This document shows positions 20,883 through 32,050 of a DNA stretch of 64,000 nt, one piece after another. The translations under genes and the position numbers were made by a program. Position 1 is the stretch's first letter, and each line of letters opens with the position of its first letter. This DNA is from Leptospira stimsonii (lineage in GTDB: Bacteria; Spirochaetota; Leptospiria; Leptospirales; Leptospiraceae): NCBI RefSeq assembly GCF_003545885.1, contig NZ_QHCT01000003.1, positions 124,001 to 188,000 on the forward strand, given 5' to 3'. A model generated the notes under the pieces. The model saw nothing but the letters and a program-made list of their open reading frames with translations, was not told the DNA's origin and did not search any database.

Positions 20883-22199
20883 TTATTCCGCACTTGGAAA
20901 AATCGTTTCCAGGAGCGTCCAACTCGTTCCGAAATCTGTGGAAACGTAATGACGCATCGTATCCCCTTCCACGTTATTAAACGTATGAAGTTTCTCTCCG
21001 TTCGCCATCGTCACGAAATGCGCGAATGCCGCCGTATTGCTCGGACCGGTGTCTTGAGGATAGAACGCTTCTCGAATAGGGAAATTACTTTGATTTATCT
21101 GAACCCAATTGACTCCGAAGTCCGTCGTTCTGTATAGGAAATGCTTATTGATTCCGGAACTGTCCGTCGCGATGAAAGAAAGGTAAGATCCATTGTTTCC
21201 GCGTACGGCATAAATCACATCCGTATCCCGAATGCCGGGAGCGCTCAATACCTGTTGATTGGAAGTTCCGGGAGAAGTTAAAGCTCCGAACGAAGTGATA
21301 TCTCCGGGAGTTGAGGTGATTCGCACCGAATCGTTCGTATGTTCTACGTAATGCGAGAGAGTGAGATCGGGTTCGAAGTAAAAATTAAGATTCCCTAAGA
21401 ACGTATTAAACGGAGCCCCCTGATAGTTGGAAACCAAGGAGACAGGAAGGGCTCCAAACGCGGCGACGGTCCCACTTGTTGAATTGAAGTTAAAGTTAGA
21501 GGCGGTAATCGAATCCAGACAATTTCCCGAACTTCCGTTTCGAACAACGAAAGAACATTTCGTATTGATCGGAGCTGAGATCGTGAGTCGATTCGAAAAA
21601 TCGCTGTCCATGTTGTAACAGGTCGTCGAGCTCGCGCTGATCGGCTGTTCGCAAAAAACGATTTTTTCCGCGGCGCCGACGTTATAACTTCCGATTCCCA
21701 CGATCATCTCCCCGGGTATAACGGGCGAAAATTTGGTAAAAGTCATGCGAGAACCTGCGGACGGCAAGGTGGAACCGACCCAATAATAATAGTCCGGCGA
21801 CGTGAGCGTATTTAAAACTTCAAAAAAGAACATATATTTATTACTCAAATTTCCCGGAATATATCCATATCCGATCAGATTCGCGAGTTGATCGCCGACC
21901 ATAGGCACATTGGTCGGAATCACAGCCGTCGAATTTTCTCGAGCGATGAAAAGATCGACTCGATTTCTCGGATCATCGGTTCCGTCGAATGTTCTTCGGG
22001 AATATGAAATGTAAGTATCGATATCCGCCCTTTGGAAGGCCTGGTATTTGTTTAACATAAAGTCGGTGTAACCGAACAAGTTTACGCCCAGTAACGTACG
22101 AATGATACCTATCGTTCCGTTCGGATCCAAAGCGTTTTCTTCAAACTTATAACACTGGGATTGGAGGAGGATTAATAAAATCAAAATGAACCGTTGCAT
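20883..22199 (-). CDS. large lipoprotein with Asp-box (BNR-like) repeats
   Basis: A 438-residue predicted lipoprotein with a short signal peptide and lipobox LLQSQC at about residue 16, followed by the ALDPNGTIGIIRTLL segment common in large Leptospira lipoproteins. The C-terminal part contains two Asp-box motifs of the BNR/sialidase type, RTTDFGVNWVQI and VSTDFGTSWTLL, which mark the blades of a beta-propeller. The middle has further strand-rich Ser/Thr/Asn-rich sequence and several cysteines. Sialidase active-site arginines are not identifiable, so binding rather than catalysis is more likely. The gene sits 12 bases after the DUF5683-like gene, on the same strand. Confidence 0.75.
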   Translation of the reverse strand: MQRFILILLILLQSQCYKFEENALDPNGTIGIIRTLLGVNLFGYTDFMLNKYQAFQRADIDTYISYSRRTFDGTDDPRNRVDLFIARENSTAVIPTNVPMVGDQLANLIGYGYIPGNLSNKYMFFFEVLNTLTSPDYYYWVGSTLPSAGSRMTFTKFSPVIPGEMIVGIGSYNVGAAEKIVFCEQPISASSTTCYNMDSDFSNRLTISAPINTKCSFVVRNGSSGNCLDSITASNFNFNSTSGTVAAFGALPVSLVSNYQGAPFNTFLGNLNFYFEPDLTLSHYVEHTNDSVRITSTPGDITSFGALTSPGTSNQQVLSAPGIRDTDVIYAVRGNNGSYLSFIATDSSGINKHFLYRTTDFGVNWVQINQSNFPIREAFYPQDTGPSNTAAFAHFVTMANGEKLHTFNNVEGDTMRHYVSTDFGTSWTLLETIFPSAE

Positions 22200-22211
22200 A
22201 ACTTTACCCTA

Positions 22212-23078
22212 TTAAAAAAACCAATTGTATTTAGCCTCTGCTCTCCAGCCAAGGCTCGAGTTGGCACCGATCTGCGAGGAAGGAAACTCTCTCATGGAAT
22301 CCATCTGCAAGCCTTTCTTAAGGATCGTTCCTTGCGGAGTCAAAGCCACATCCTCATCTTCCCAGGAAATTCCCGTATAATAAACGTGACCGAGTTGGAT
22401 CAGATAAAGAATGACAGTCGCAGTGGAGATTTTTTGATAATCATCTATTGCCTTTTTATAATCATCCCTCTTTCCATTTGTAAGAATCTGACCTGCCAAA
22501 AGAGGACTATTTCCACCGAAAACCTGCGCGTTCAAACTAGCCTGATCATAATCCGCCTTGGTTTGCGTTACTTTCTGAGCGGCAACATAGGTGGCGACAA
22601 ATCCCGTCCAAAAAAGAGCCCCGTAAACATAGGCAGTGTTCTTTCTTTCGGCTTTGTAGTGTCCCCAGCCGGGCAATACGGCCGATCGCCAAACAAGATT
22701 CCAACGATTTCGATCCCCGGATCGAGGCCCTTTGAAGTCCGGCTTCGCCACGATCGCTTCGTCTTCGATTTGTTTTTTTTCATCGGCGGATTTTGCCTCC
22801 TTCAATTTTTTTTCCTCTTCTTGACGGATCCGCGTTGCTTCTTCTTCATTCACGTCCCGATACACCACTTTCAAAATCGTCTTTTTCGAAATGGTTTTTA
22901 CGGAACCGTCCGTTAGGCGAACCGTAATATTCTTTTCGTTTTGCCCCGTCACGTCCCCTTTGAGTGATGTTCCATTTTTTAGGAGAATTGTCTGCGCACT
23001 CCAAATCGATTGAGAAAAGAAAAACAAAACGATCAGAAGAAAAGAGAAGTATCTTGTTTGTTTCAAAAGGATCTCCAT
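22212..23078 (-). CDS. exported DUF5683-like membrane protein
   Basis: A 288-residue protein with a signal peptide (FLLIVLFFFSQSIWSAQT), an N-terminal strand-rich segment (ILLKNGTSLKGDVTGQNEKN, reminiscent of small beta-barrel modules), a charged coiled-coil linker (EEEATRIRQEEEKKLKEAK), and a C-terminal part with hydrophobic helices (AVLPGWGHYKAERKN, then YVYGALFWTGFVATYVAA) that resembles DUF5683. The last residue is aromatic (KYNWFF), as in outer-membrane proteins, but the helices argue for the inner membrane. It is the probable first gene of a two-gene unit with the Asp-box lipoprotein. Confidence 0.7.
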   Translation of the reverse strand: MEILLKQTRYFSFLLIVLFFFSQSIWSAQTILLKNGTSLKGDVTGQNEKNITVRLTDGSVKTISKKTILKVVYRDVNEEEATRIRQEEEKKLKEAKSADEKKQIEDEAIVAKPDFKGPRSGDRNRWNLVWRSAVLPGWGHYKAERKNTAYVYGALFWTGFVATYVAAQKVTQTKADYDQASLNAQVFGGNSPLLAGQILTNGKRDDYKKAIDDYQKISTATVILYLIQLGHVYYTGISWEDEDVALTPQGTILKKGLQMDSMREFPSSQIGANSSLGWRAEAKYNWFF

Positions 23079-23399
23079 TTTTATTAAAGGAAAAAAAATA
23101 TGATTTCACCGACTAAATTTCAATCCTTGAAATCATATACGATTTTGATGTTTGCTATCAATAACTTTTTAGAATTCTTCCAAAGGATCCTGCGTCGACC
23201 CGGAAAAAACGCAGTGATCAAAGTAAGAGCAACCTGAAGAGTGAAGATACAATTCCGTTGAAAATTAAACGAATCGTAATTTGAGCTTTTTGGGCGCAAG
23301 AAACAAGATCTTCTTCGGAAATACTAACTCTACTAATAGTAACGAACGTGGGTTCGAGTGTTTCGTTTTTTGGAATGATGAGAATTGGATCGAAACCGA
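23079..23399. other. intergenic gap, nothing recognised
   Basis: The 321 bases between the DUF5683-like gene and the alpha/beta hydrolase gene contain no open frame of note, no clear hairpin and no repeat of the types found elsewhere in the window. It must hold the promoter of the DUF5683-like gene. Confidence 0.5.
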
Positions 23400-24281
23400 T
23401 TAAGGATTGGAAATCAGATCGTGTTTTTTATAGAATGCGCTTAACAATTCCACCAATAATTCCGGTTGATCGTGATGCATGTTATGACCCGCGTTTTCCA
23501 TCTCGATATATTCCAGATGTTTAAAGTGAGAAAGGATTTCTTCCCTGTTTTCCGGCATCAGATGAGTTTCCTTTCCGTAAATGATCAAAGTCGGCGAATC
23601 GATCGATTCCCAAAGATGACGAGTCAAAAAAGGAGAGAACACAAAAGGAAACCCGCGTTTGTATAAGGGATCGTTTTTCCATTGATAGCCATGATCCGTC
23701 TTTTTTGTAAGATACTCCGCAAGATCACGAATCTTGGAAGAATCCAGTTTCGGATATACGGGCTTGAGTCGGGACGCGACCTCGTCTATGCTCGAAAACG
23801 TTTTATTCTTTCTATCCTTCGTCCCAACTTCGTTGTTTTCAATCGTATCCAACCAAGCTTTTAGTCTTTTTTTTTCGAATTCAGGCGATTGAAGGGACAT
23901 GAATCCTTCGAGACAAACAAGACTTTTGATTCTTTCCGGATAAATTCCGGCAAAACGCGCTCCGATTCCCCCGCCCATCGAATGTCCTAAAATATGAAAC
24001 TTTTCCGGGAGAAAAGAAGAGATAAACGTTTTTACGTCAACGAGGGTCTGGATAAAATGATAGTTTCCTTCCCGAAGCCAATCGGAATCACCGTGACCTC
24101 TATAATCAAAACGATATATATCGAAATGTTGCGATAAGAATGGAAATTGATAGAGAAAAGTGTCCGACGCGTCTTGAAATCCGTGAAATAGAAGGAGCGC
24201 GTTTTCTTTTCCGTTCTTATGAATTTTATAAGAGAGATTGTAACCACCTGATTGAAAAAATCCGCTTTCGATTTCGCTCAT
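23400..24281 (-). CDS. alpha/beta-fold hydrolase
   Basis: A 293-residue alpha/beta hydrolase. Visible sites are [13 protein letters not shown] (oxyanion region, residues about 31-43), [11 protein letters not shown], the nucleophile elbow GHSMGGG (about residue 101), and the catalytic His in [13 protein letters not shown] (about 267). The substrate is not predictable. Its start overlaps the stop of the DUF309 gene by four bases, and that gene overlaps the aldo/keto reductase gene, so the three are very likely one operon read from the minus strand with the reductase first. Confidence 0.85.
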   Translation of the reverse strand: MSEIESGFFQSGGYNLSYKIHKNGKENALLLFHGFQDASDTFLYQFPFLSQHFDIYRFDYRGHGDSDWLREGNYHFIQTLVDVKTFISSFLPEKFHILGHSMGGGIGARFAGIYPERIKSLVCLEGFMSLQSPEFEKKRLKAWLDTIENNEVGTKDRKNKTFSSIDEVASRLKPVYPKLDSSKIRDLAEYLTKKTDHGYQWKNDPLYKRGFPFVFSPFLTRHLWESIDSPTLIIYGKETHLMPENREEILSHFKHLEYIEMENAGHNMHHDQPELLVELLSAFYKKHDLISNP

Positions 24282-24748
24282 GGATGCACCCTAAATAATT
24301 CTCGCCAGTCTTTGGGAAGGCTTGGAATACTGAAAGTAGAAACTTTTTCTACCAAAAGTTCGTCTCCGTCGAAAAGATTCAAAATTTTATCCAAAGAGGA
24401 AAGCAAGTCTAACGTTTCTCGTCTGCCCACTTCGCTTAACACGGGAGAACGTAAAATCGTTTCCAACTTCTCCTTCGCTTTTTCGGCTTGCATTCTGGCG
24501 CCGCGTCCGTTCGGTTTGACAAAAATCTTATGTAGGGAAACGGAAAGCTGTATGATTCCTTGTAAAAATAGTTTCCGCGGTCCGAAATCCTTTTTCCATT
24601 GAAATTCGAAAACCTCGTGTGCCTCGAAGTATTTTCCTTCCCGGAAAAGTCTTTCACCATTTTGATAAGCGAAGTCCACTGTTTTTTCAGGATCGGATGT
24701 TTCGGTGATCACGTCGAAAATGGCTACGATTTCCGGGTCAAATTTCAA
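24278..24748 (-). CDS. DUF309 protein
   Basis: A 156-residue helical protein of the DUF309 family. The signature is [14 protein letters not shown] (about residues 41-54), followed by [19 protein letters not shown]. The two conserved His residues (HEVFEFQW and LHK) match the family, whose function is unknown to me. It overlaps the aldo/keto reductase gene by 11 bases upstream and the hydrolase gene by four bases downstream, so all three are probably co-translated. Confidence 0.8.
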   Translation of the reverse strand: MKFDPEIVAIFDVITETSDPEKTVDFAYQNGERLFREGKYFEAHEVFEFQWKKDFGPRKLFLQGIIQLSVSLHKIFVKPNGRGARMQAEKAKEKLETILRSPVLSEVGRRETLDLLSSLDKILNLFDGDELLVEKVSTFSIPSLPKDWRELFRVHP

Positions 24749-26273
24749 ACTGCTTCCAATCCTTTTCCTGAATCTTCGTCATCGGACCGTCAAACGAACC
24801 TTCCGCGTCCCGAACGTAATTTTCTTTTCTCATCCCCAAAAGGACGACCCCTTCCTTCAAGGAAGAATGGAGCAAGTGCAAAGCCGTTCCGGAAAGATTC
24901 CAACCCTTATACTGAGGATAGAACTTTACGATTTTTTCATAGAGCAGATGCGAGTTCTGAATATTGTGAAAATGAACATAACGTTCCAGAAGAGGAAGCG
25001 CGTCGTTCAGTCTATCGATGTATTCGGTTTGTTTTTGACCTCCGGCAATCGTTTCGATCTGAGCGATCAGTTGTTGCATGATGGGAATCACCGTTCTTTC
25101 CAAAAATTGCGAGAGATGATCCTGATTTTGAAATTGATCCAAGTACGGTTCCGTCACGGTTCGAAAGGTATATTTATCGGAGCCGGGAGGAAGTAGTTTT
25201 AAGAATTCTTCCTCCCAAGAATACACATCATTCAATTTATTTTTTATATTCTTTAAGACCTCGTCCTGACTTTCTTTCGGATCGTAGGAAAGACGAAAGA
25301 TGCTCCCCTGACTCGAGATCGCATTGAGCGGTCGATTGACTAAAGGAAGGAGTTGATTCGCCTCTATGATATCGATCAATGACTTTCCTTCGAACTTCCG
25401 GTCCAAGAATCCACTTTCCAAAAGATTGGCCGGAAACTGAACGACCGCAAAACCGGATTCTTCTAAACCAAGTTCCGTCTGCACTTCTATTGCGATTTCC
25501 AAAACTTTGAGTAAGGAAGTCGCCGTATATTTCTCGGGATTTTCGGGAAAGGTATTGGAGGAAATTCCATAGAATTGAATTTTCCCTTCCTTCCTTTTTT
25601 CTTCGAGGAAAAGAAAAGCGTTCTTCACTCTTTTATAATATTCTTCTTTGGCCTTTATTTTGGGAACGTTATGCTTTTCTCGATCCATAAGAAAATACTC
25701 TGGATTGTGAAGCAGAAAAACATCCACCGTTTCCAAGCCGAGTCGTTTGAGGGAACGTATAAGCTGATCTTCCAAAAATGCGGGATGAATGCAGTGATAA
25801 CAGCCTTCTTGGTAATACGTGATTTCCGGAAATTCTTGATTCTTCTTTTCAAGTTCGGAAACGATCTGTAGATTTCTCCCTTGGATATAACCGGATTTTG
25901 TTACGATAAAAACTTCTTCTCGTTTCAATTCTCCCCGATCGATTTTTTCTCCGAGAACGCGACCGAGCAGACTTTCGCTTTCGCCGTTTCCATAATTGGA
26001 TGAAGTATCGACGACGTTAAAACCCTCTTGAAAAGAAAGTTCGAGCGCCTTCTTATGTTCGGGAGATTCAAGTCCCACACGATAACATCCGAAGGCGATT
26101 CTCGAGAGAGTTCTTCCGCGAAAGGTGAAATAGGGATTCAGAAGATTCTCACCCGACTTGTATTTTTTTTGAAGCGGGGATCGTTCGGAATATTCTTTCG
26201 TCGCTTCGGGAGTTGCACTTCCTTTGCGAACAGATTTTTGATAGAGAGTTTGGAATGGATCGGATGGATTCAT
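24738..26273 (-). CDS. aldo/keto reductase with extra C-terminal domain
   Basis: A 511-residue protein with an N-terminal NADPH-dependent aldo/keto reductase barrel of about 290 residues. The catalytic tetrad is visible: Asp and Tyr in [13 protein letters not shown], Lys in VFIVTKSGY, His in [11 protein letters not shown]. Beyond the barrel lies a helical region of about 200 residues ([20 protein letters not shown]...) that is unusual for the family. The protein also has two cysteines and a CxxC-like CYHCIH within the barrel. I chose the ATG at 26273 with GGGGA upstream over the longer frame to 26318. It is the first gene of a three-gene unit with DUF309 and a hydrolase. Confidence 0.85.
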   Translation of the reverse strand: MNPSDPFQTLYQKSVRKGSATPEATKEYSERSPLQKKYKSGENLLNPYFTFRGRTLSRIAFGCYRVGLESPEHKKALELSFQEGFNVVDTSSNYGNGESESLLGRVLGEKIDRGELKREEVFIVTKSGYIQGRNLQIVSELEKKNQEFPEITYYQEGCYHCIHPAFLEDQLIRSLKRLGLETVDVFLLHNPEYFLMDREKHNVPKIKAKEEYYKRVKNAFLFLEEKRKEGKIQFYGISSNTFPENPEKYTATSLLKVLEIAIEVQTELGLEESGFAVVQFPANLLESGFLDRKFEGKSLIDIIEANQLLPLVNRPLNAISSQGSIFRLSYDPKESQDEVLKNIKNKLNDVYSWEEEFLKLLPPGSDKYTFRTVTEPYLDQFQNQDHLSQFLERTVIPIMQQLIAQIETIAGGQKQTEYIDRLNDALPLLERYVHFHNIQNSHLLYEKIVKFYPQYKGWNLSGTALHLLHSSLKEGVVLLGMRKENYVRDAEGSFDGPMTKIQEKDWKQFEI

Positions 26274-26543
26274 ATTTTTCCCCGTTTGTTTCGGTTCCCC
26301 TTTCGTTACGCATCGCACAAAACGAAATTTCAGAACGAATGTTCGTTATTCGAATTCTAATTGAGAAACGATCTTAATAACATTCCGTTCCAGTATCAAT
26401 TTTTTAACTTCAAAATAAAAATGCTTTTCGTCCTAACTCGCTTTTTTACCCTAATTTAAGAGAAGTTGAGCCTCGGCCCATCTTTTTCGAATCATATTAA
26501 TTTTTCGATGAATTCTTTCCACAATCAAACAGGAGAAAATGAA

Positions 26544-27224
26544 ATGGATTTAAAGGCTGGATATCTCCGGTCTTCCATCGGGAGAAAAACTCTCGTGGCA
26601 GTAACCGGACTTGTTTATTTCGGCTTTGTTGTTGCTCATATGCTGGGGAATCTTCAGATCTTCCTCGGACAAGAAAAAATCAACGCATATGGCCAAGCAC
26701 TTAGGGACATCGCCCCCCTTCTCTGGGTAGCCAGAATCATTCTGATCGTAAGCTTTATCATTCACGTCTACTACGCGATAACGCTCTCTATTGAAAACAA
26801 AAAGGCTCGTCCCGTTCCCTACTCAAAACAGAATACGGTTCAGGCAACTTTAGCTTCTCGAACCATGGCTCTTACGGGTCTTTTGATTCTTTCCTTTCTC
26901 ACCTATCACCTTCTTCATTTCACGTTAGGCGTAACCAATCCGGATCATTTTGCGATGACCGATTCCAAGGGAAGACACGACGTCTTTACGATGGTCATAC
27001 TCGGTTTTCAGAATCCGATCGTATCCGGTTCTTATATCGTCGCGATGGTCTTACTCGCGTCCCATATCAGCCACGGCGTCGCTAGTGTTTTTCAAACCTT
27101 GGGCTTGAGCACTCCTTCCTTGAGTGGAAAGATCAAAGCTGGAGCGATCCTTTTTGCTCTGATCATTTTCATAGGCAATACTTCTATCCCGCTTTCGATT
27201 TTGCTGGGATACGTTCACCCGTAA
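26544..27224 (+). CDS. sdhC: succinate dehydrogenase cytochrome b subunit
   Basis: A 226-residue membrane subunit of complex II, carrying quinone and haem sites, of the b558 single-subunit type. Five membrane helices are visible, with His residues at HMLGNLQ (residue ~32), HVYYAI (~75), YHLLHF (~120) and SHISHG (~175) that could be haem ligands. I chose the ATG at 26544 because AGGAGA at 26531 is correctly placed before it. The frame is open from 26466. It is the first gene of sdhCAB, with sdhA 18 bases downstream. No sdhD gene is present, in keeping with this type. Confidence 0.9.
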   Translation: MDLKAGYLRSSIGRKTLVAVTGLVYFGFVVAHMLGNLQIFLGQEKINAYGQALRDIAPLLWVARIILIVSFIIHVYYAITLSIENKKARPVPYSKQNTVQATLASRTMALTGLLILSFLTYHLLHFTLGVTNPDHFAMTDSKGRHDVFTMVILGFQNPIVSGSYIVAMVLLASHISHGVASVFQTLGLSTPSLSGKIKAGAILFALIIFIGNTSIPLSILLGYVHP

Positions 27225-27242
27225 TCTTTTGGAGAAACTTTC

Positions 27243-29155
<1,913 letters not shown>

Positions 29156-29156
<1 letters not shown>

Positions 29157-29887
29157 TGGATCTGAAACTCAAAGTCTGGAGACAAAAGAGCGGAGAAGAA
29201 AAGGGAAAAATCGTAGACTACGACGCAAAGGATATTTCCCCGAACATGTCTTTCTTGGAGATGTTGGACGTAGTCAACGAAGAACTCATCGTCAAAGGAG
29301 AAGAACCGATCGCTTTCGAACACGACTGTAGAGAAGGAATCTGCGGTTCTTGTAACCTGATGATCAACGGACAAGCTCACGGACCTCACCAGGGTGTGAC
29401 CACTTGCCAACTTCATATGCGCTCCTTCAAAGACGGAGATACCGTTTACGTGGAACCTTGGAGAGCGAAGGCTTTCCCTGTTCTCAAAGACCTCGTCGTG
29501 GATCGAAGTGCGTTTGATAGAATCATTCAAGCGGGCGGGTTCGTAAGCATCAACACCGGCGGCGCTCCGGACGCAAACGCATTACCGATTCCTAAAGTAG
29601 ATGCCGATATCGCAATGGATGCGGCCACTTGTATCGGTTGCGGCGCTTGTGTCGCTTCTTGTAAGAATGCAAGCGCGATGCTTTTCGTCTCTGCAAAGAT
29701 CACCCACCTCGGCCTTTTACCACAAGGAAAAGTGGAACAAAAAGAACGTGTGAAAAAGATGATCAACGCGATGGACAAAGAAGGTTTTGGAAACTGCACA
29801 AACCAATACGAGTGTGAGGCGGTTTGTCCAAAATCGATCAAGAGAGATTTTATCCGGACCATGAACAAGGATTTTATCCTTTCTTAA
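29156..29887 (+). CDS. sdhB: succinate dehydrogenase iron-sulfur subunit
   Basis: A 243-residue iron-sulfur subunit that passes electrons from SdhA to the quinone site. The [2Fe-2S] ligands are in [10 protein letters not shown] and a further C in TTCQLH. The [4Fe-4S] site is [15 protein letters not shown] and the last cluster site is [11 protein letters not shown]. The start overlaps the last base of sdhA, so it is translationally coupled. A strong terminator follows, closing the sdhCAB operon. Confidence 0.96.
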
Positions 29888-29916
29888 ACTTTTTTTCTTA
29901 TCAAAAGAAGAATTCC

Positions 29917-29945
29917 AAGCCGCCCTTAATACAGGCGGCTTTTTT
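29917..29945 (+). terminator. rho-independent terminator after sdhCAB
   Basis: AAGCCGCC at 29917-29924 pairs perfectly with GGCGGCTT at 29934-29941, with a nine-base loop, followed at once by a T-tract. It starts 30 bases after the sdhB stop. This is a clear intrinsic terminator. Confidence 0.9.
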
Positions 29946-30237
29946 GTGGGTTTTCATCCAAATCGATTTTAGAATGTTCTAGAATGCTCGTTGAGATAAG
30001 AAATTTTTTAAAACATCTCCCACAAAGATTTAGAATCGACCTCGAGGTTTGTTTCCGAGGGATTTGATCTCAAAGAATGAAAATTCTCCCCCATTTTCTT
30101 TTCGAACGGAATTAAAGTCCGCTTCAAGCATTCATTTCTTTCGGATCTTTGTAGGACCAAATGCTTTTAAGAAGAATCATCTGAGTCCATGGTAAAAATT
30201 CGTTTTAAGAAGTTAACAAGGAGCGTGCGAAAACATT
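29946..30237. other. intergenic stretch after the sdh terminator
   Basis: No gene is evident. The stretch contains short imperfect dyads (for example TTCTAGAATGTTCTAGAA near 29970) and AT-rich sequence before AAGGAG at about 30219. The promoter of the NTF2-like gene must lie here, but I could not choose one. Confidence 0.4.
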
Positions 30238-30315
30238 ATGAAATTATATTTTGATTCGAGTTTAATTCGGGAAGAGATTGCAAAACGAAACCTCTTTTTG
30301 AGATTTTCCGTATGA
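30238..30315 (+). CDS. possible 25-codon leader ORF coupled to the NTF2-like gene
   Basis: ATG at 30238 opens a 25-codon frame (MKLYFDSSLIREEIAKRNLF...) whose stop overlaps the ATG of the next gene (ATGA at 30312-30315). An AAGGAG lies about 14 bases before this ATG, somewhat far but the only Shine-Dalgarno-like site here; the next gene has none of its own. This suggests that ribosomes reach that gene through the small ORF. The peptide has no membrane or attenuation-type codon run. It may be chance. Confidence 0.3.
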   Translation: MKLYFDSSLIREEIAKRNLFLRFSV

Positions 30316-30713
30316 CATCCTACAAAAAAATCATAGAGAACTATCTCAAGCTCCTTTCCGACTTCCATTTAGAACGAAAAGAATTTGAAGCGATCCTCCA
30401 TCCGGAAATAGAACAAATTGAATATCCGAATGCGCTAACAAAATCAATCACGGTAAGGCGATTCGAAGACTTGATGAGGAGAATGCCGGCAGGAAAAAAT
30501 CTACTGAAAGAACAAACCTTTCAAATCAGGCAATCTCTGGAAAAAGAAAATACGGCAGTCGTAGAAGCGGATTGGGGAGCGACGGTTCGGACCGATCTAG
30601 GACCTTTCCGAGAAAACCAAAACTTAAAAGCGTATTTTTGTATGATCTTTGAATTTAAGGACAATAAGATCTATCGTCAAAAGAATTACGATTGTTTCGA
30701 GCCATTTGGATAA
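30312..30713 (+). CDS. NTF2/SnoaL-like protein
   Basis: A 133-residue protein with the cone-shaped NTF2-like fold pattern: an N-terminal helix (YKKIIENYLKLLSDFHLERK), a strand with HPEIEQIEYPN, and C-terminal strands (NLKAYFCMIFEFKDNKIYRQ, then YDCFEPFG), with the typical acidic Asp-Cys-Phe end. Proteins of this family include isomerases and polyketide cyclases as well as binding proteins. The catalytic pattern is not decisive. It appears to be reached by coupling from a 25-codon upstream ORF. Confidence 0.7.
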   Translation: MTSYKKIIENYLKLLSDFHLERKEFEAILHPEIEQIEYPNALTKSITVRRFEDLMRRMPAGKNLLKEQTFQIRQSLEKENTAVVEADWGATVRTDLGPFRENQNLKAYFCMIFEFKDNKIYRQKNYDCFEPFG

Positions 30714-31105
30714 AAATACAAGAAGTGACAAAGTAAACTCTCCATTTTTTTATCCTTTCGAAATATCGACGACTCGATGATCCAGAGAAAAAAGCTCTCG
30801 TGTTTATCTTGAATTTGAATGTCATTACCAATTCTTCAACGATTCCGATTCTACTGATTCGCTGAAGATCATCGAATTTGAATCATGAACTCGCGCACTT
30901 TTGAAAAGCGCAATTCAGGAGACATCCATTCGATGATCTTAATTCCTCTATTACGTCTCGATTCTCATGCGTATCATTCTTTCTTGGACATGAAGTCGCG
31001 AGTGCCACTTCGCTGTTTGGTTTCTTCTTCACAAAAAAAGATCACGGCAAATTTCGATACTTTCATCGAAAGCGGCATTGTCCAATTTTACAATCCGCTT
31101 CTTCT
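30714..31105. other. intergenic gap between convergent genes
   Basis: The 392 bases between the NTF2-like gene and the PLP-enzyme gene, which face each other, contain no convincing gene or strong terminator. A 74-codon plus-strand frame at 30885-31109 lacks a ribosome binding site and any domain. Confidence 0.5.
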
Positions 31106-32017
31106 TTAGAGATTCTTTTGGGAAGGAAGAAAAAGATCCAAGAAATTCCAGAGTCCACCTTGATGAAGATACAAAACCTTACCCTTGAGTTCTCCCGATT
31201 CGCACCTCCGTTGAATTTCAAACAAAGATTTTCCCGAATAGAGTGGTTCGATCGGAATATCATATTCCGCGTAAAATTCTTTACAATATTCTAAAATTCT
31301 TATGTCCTTGAAACCAAAACCTTGAGAACTCCGAAATTCTAAAATCCGTTCTTCTGCAATCTCATATTCGGTATGTCCCAAAAATTCTTTCTTTTCTTCC
31401 AACCAGGAAATCATCTTTCCCTTTGGAAGACCTACGGAGATCCCAAGGATCGGAATGGAGTTTTGAAAATAACGATTTGCGGACAACCAAGTTAAACCCG
31501 AACCAATGTCTAAAACCAAAAAATCAAATTGCGAAAAAGAAATCCCTTCCCAAAGAGTATCAAGAGAATTCGAAGCTTCAGATAAAAATCCATACTCAGG
31601 CAACAAAAACTTTCCTTCTTTTTTTACGGGAATCCTGTCCATCCTCTCCTTCCATTCTTTTCGGGAATGAAAAACCTCTAAAGAATGAGAATTCCTTTTT
31701 ACAAATATGGAATTAGCGGTTGTCCGTTCTCGATTTCTCACGTAAGCAATCGTTTCGATCTGATACCCGAAATTTCGAAAGAAAAACGAGAAGGCCGATA
31801 AGGCATTGCTATGCAATTCACCTTGTAGAATCACATTCTTAGTTTTGGATTTTTCTAATGTAGAATGAATTCCGAAAAACTTACGAAGCTTAGTCCCCAT
31901 ACCCATAGCAAGGGTATCATCCCGCGCGACAAAAAGCTCAGCATTTCGCATTCTCCAGACTCTATGAATCTCTGGAGAAGAAAGTTGAAAACGGAGTGGA
32001 TTTTGAAACAAAGACAA
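31106..32017 (-). CDS. PLP-dependent enzyme, ACC deaminase/D-cysteine desulfhydrase-like
   Basis: A 303-residue fold-type II PLP enzyme. The pattern ARDDTLAMGMGTKLRKFFG (about residues 31-49) has the Lys expected to bind PLP, LQGELHSNALSAFSFFFRN contains the conserved Ser-Asn after the Gly-His-like turn, and DIGSGLTWLS is the phosphate or pocket loop. The C-terminal half diverges strongly from typical ACC deaminases, and the protein is a little short. The substrate may be another amino acid. It is the last gene after lepA and the coiled-coil gene on the minus strand (34-base gap to the latter). Confidence 0.7.
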   Translation of the reverse strand: MSLFQNPLRFQLSSPEIHRVWRMRNAELFVARDDTLAMGMGTKLRKFFGIHSTLEKSKTKNVILQGELHSNALSAFSFFFRNFGYQIETIAYVRNRERTTANSIFVKRNSHSLEVFHSRKEWKERMDRIPVKKEGKFLLPEYGFLSEASNSLDTLWEGISFSQFDFLVLDIGSGLTWLSANRYFQNSIPILGISVGLPKGKMISWLEEKKEFLGHTEYEIAEERILEFRSSQGFGFKDIRILEYCKEFYAEYDIPIEPLYSGKSLFEIQRRCESGELKGKVLYLHQGGLWNFLDLFLPSQKNL

Positions 32018-32050
32018 GGGAACTGGATTTTAGATTCTAATAGTAAAAGG

